A stretch of DNA of 5,624 bases from Thermoprotei archaeon (lineage in GTDB: Archaea; Thermoproteota; Thermoprotei; Thermofilales; B20-G17), in assembly GCA_003650785.1 (NCBI GenBank), contig QMRW01000083.1, positions 1 to 5,624 on the forward strand, given 5' to 3'. Made by a program: the position numbers and the translations under genes. The notes beneath the pieces were generated by a model that saw only the letters and a list, made by a program, of their open reading frames with translations, was not told the origin of the DNA and did no database searches. Of the stretch, positions 4,714-5,624 are shown in pieces. Numbering within the stretch: the first letter of the stretch is position 1; every line of letters starts with the position of its first letter.

Positions 4714-5262
4714 ATGAATAAGTCCTATGATGAATGGAGTATCGTAGGACTTGAGCTAGATGAGCAGCTATTAAGAGAGTCAAGGAGGAGAGCTGAAAAA
4801 TTACCCTACTCAAATAGGATAACCCTTCTTAAATCTCCTCAGACTCAAATACCCTTTGAAGATTCCGTATTTGATGCTGTGGTCAGTGAGTTCATAGTTT
4901 ATCCCTCGCCCAAGCCGACAAACATAGGTCAAGATGAAATGGCGCGTGTACTAGTGAGGAATGGAATGCTCTTGATAACGGACGTTATTGTGACCGGCTC
5001 TGTAGATGAAGTTGTAAGTGGAGCATATAGAGCAGCTGGTCTTCGATATTTTTGTGAGGCATCAATTGAGGACTTCATATATTGGATGTCTTCTTCAGGT
5101 TTCGAAGATATAGTTGTAGAAGACTTAACTCATGTATTGAAGAGGATTTGGGAGAAGAGAGCTAAGAAAATGGATTATGAGAAAGTCAAAGTCCTCTTGA
5201 AAGGAGAGTTAGCCCTAGGTAGAAGATTATTCTATCTCTACTTCAAGGGGAGAAAAGCTTAG
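4714..5262 (+). CDS. Class I SAM-dependent methyltransferase, probably N-truncated
   Basis: From ATG 4714 this reads 182 residues of a Rossmann-type methyltransferase of unknown substrate. VGLELDEQLL at 11-20 matches the post-I strand, with E14 as the ribose-binding acidic residue. IPFEDSVFDAVVSE at 46-59 is the motif II/III region. EMARVLVRNGMLLITDV at 75-91 is the usual helix and strand after the active site. The C-terminal half (about 95-182) is helical, basic in part and not recognised. The first ATG lies after the motif I position, so a protein starting here would lack the first strand and glycine loop that bind SAM. No ribosome site precedes this ATG. The upstream sequence suggests the gene once began near 4572, with a frameshift since. 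It may be a pseudogene, an assembly error or a gene with a rare start codon. The body has no internal stop. Confidence 0.65.
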   Translation: MNKSYDEWSIVGLELDEQLLRESRRRAEKLPYSNRITLLKSPQTQIPFEDSVFDAVVSEFIVYPSPKPTNIGQDEMARVLVRNGMLLITDVIVTGSVDEVVSGAYRAAGLRYFCEASIEDFIYWMSSSGFEDIVVEDLTHVLKRIWEKRAKKMDYEKVKVLLKGELALGRRLFYLYFKGRKA

Positions 5263-5417
5263 GATTTACTACCTCTCCTATGAGAACAGAGACAGAAAAG
5301 AGTACCTAAGGACTAAATAAGGACTGCTAGTTCCACAGCCTACAGTATGCTTACATAGTGTGTTCAATTAGAATGTCCTAATAATCTCTAGGTAATTGGA
5401 CGAGTTTATAGTACCAA

Positions 5418-5624
5418 TCAAAGAGATCTAGCATTAAACCCTAGGTCTCGAAGTATTCTTGCGAATTCTCTCGCAAATCCATAAACTGTAATCACTTCCG
5501 ATGGATTCGAGAGTTTCACATATTGCATGAGCCCACGAAGATCCGCATGACTTGATAGTGGAAGTGCTTTTTCGTCACTACTCTGAGCCATCCACCCAGT
5601 ACACGTCACTACACTATATCTCCC
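5418..5624 (-). CDS. Metallo-beta-lactamase/beta-CASP nuclease, C-terminal 68 residues
   Basis: The reverse-strand frame is open to the window edge, so this is the 3' end of a longer gene, not a 63-aa protein starting at GTG 5609. The visible end reads VVTCTGWMAQ, then LPLSSHADLRGLMQYV, then PSEVITVYGFAREFARILRDLGF. This is the C-terminal pattern of archaeal mRNA 3'-end processing-factor-like exonucleases (COG1236; CPSF73, Artemis and SNM1 relatives). The His in SSHAD (visible residue 26) corresponds to beta-CASP motif B. Motif C, normally His in TVHGF of this group and Val in SNM1/Artemis, is Tyr here (TVYGF). Such proteins cut or trim nucleic acids with two zinc ions held by N-terminal motifs, which lie outside the window. 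The gene converges on the methyltransferase with a 155-bp gap that holds no other gene I can support. Confidence 0.85.
   Translation of the reverse strand, partial: GRYSVVTCTGWMAQSSDEKALPLSSHADLRGLMQYVKLSNPSEVITVYGFAREFARILRDLGFNARSL

Noticed and set aside
4726..4732. C box-like ATGATGA on the plus strand
   Set aside because: It lies within the methyltransferase coding sequence and has no partner D box at suitable distance.
5307..5325. TAAGGACT occurring twice (5307-5314 and 5318-5325)
   Set aside because: Two 8-bp copies in an A/T-rich convergent gap, without a third copy or nearby promoter, are not enough to claim a repeat element.
5418..5609. A complete 63-aa protein starting at GTG 5609
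   Set aside because: The frame continues open to the window edge with family-like sequence (GRYSVV), so this is the end of a larger nuclease gene.

Overview
The window looks like chromosomal DNA of a hyperthermophilic archaeon. The left edge carries the N-terminus of a reverse gyrase, which is essentially confined to (hyper)thermophiles. HypA is paired with an atypical Mrp/MinD-type HypB, an archaeal arrangement. TATA-box promoters sit about 25 bp from likely transcript starts, and ribosome sites are of the GGTGA/GGAGG type. The DNA is AT-rich, with Arg mostly as AGA/AGG and Ile often as ATA. A Thermoproteota-like (crenarchaeal or related) host is my best guess, but I cannot fix the taxon.

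Layout, left to right. (1) 1-399, minus: 5' part of the reverse gyrase gene, running out of the window. (2) 400-551: divergent regulatory region with an 8-bp tandem repeat. (3) 552-2146, plus: a small winged-helix protein, then a DegT/DnrJ/EryC1/StrS PLP sugar aminotransferase. (4) 2251-2709, plus: pyruvoyl-dependent arginine decarboxylase, with its own TATA box. (5) 2717-3148, minus: an unrecognised 143-aa protein, tail-to-tail with the decarboxylase. (6) 3249-4401, minus: a hypA/hypB_AT operon for nickel insertion into [NiFe] hydrogenase, with overlapping genes. (7) 4402-4571: divergent promoters. (8) 4572-5262, plus: a class I SAM methyltransferase whose 5' end looks broken. It has no usable start, an apparent +1 frameshift and a degraded motif I. 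(9) 5418-5624, minus: C-terminus of a metallo-beta-lactamase/beta-CASP nuclease (archaeal mRNA 3'-end-processing-factor type), running out of the window.

The genes are mostly unrelated housekeeping units: DNA topology, polyamine synthesis, hydrogenase maturation, sugar amination and RNA processing. The only clear functional pair is HypA with HypB_AT, where the ATPase is expected to help HypA acquire Ni2+. The winged-helix gene lies head-to-head with reverse gyrase and just upstream of the aminotransferase, so it could regulate either, but nothing here proves that.

I found no mobile element, CRISPR array, tRNA, rRNA or clear novel multi-gene system. The most notable item is the damaged-looking methyltransferase 5' end. 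There is no gene-free stretch longer than 300 bases.
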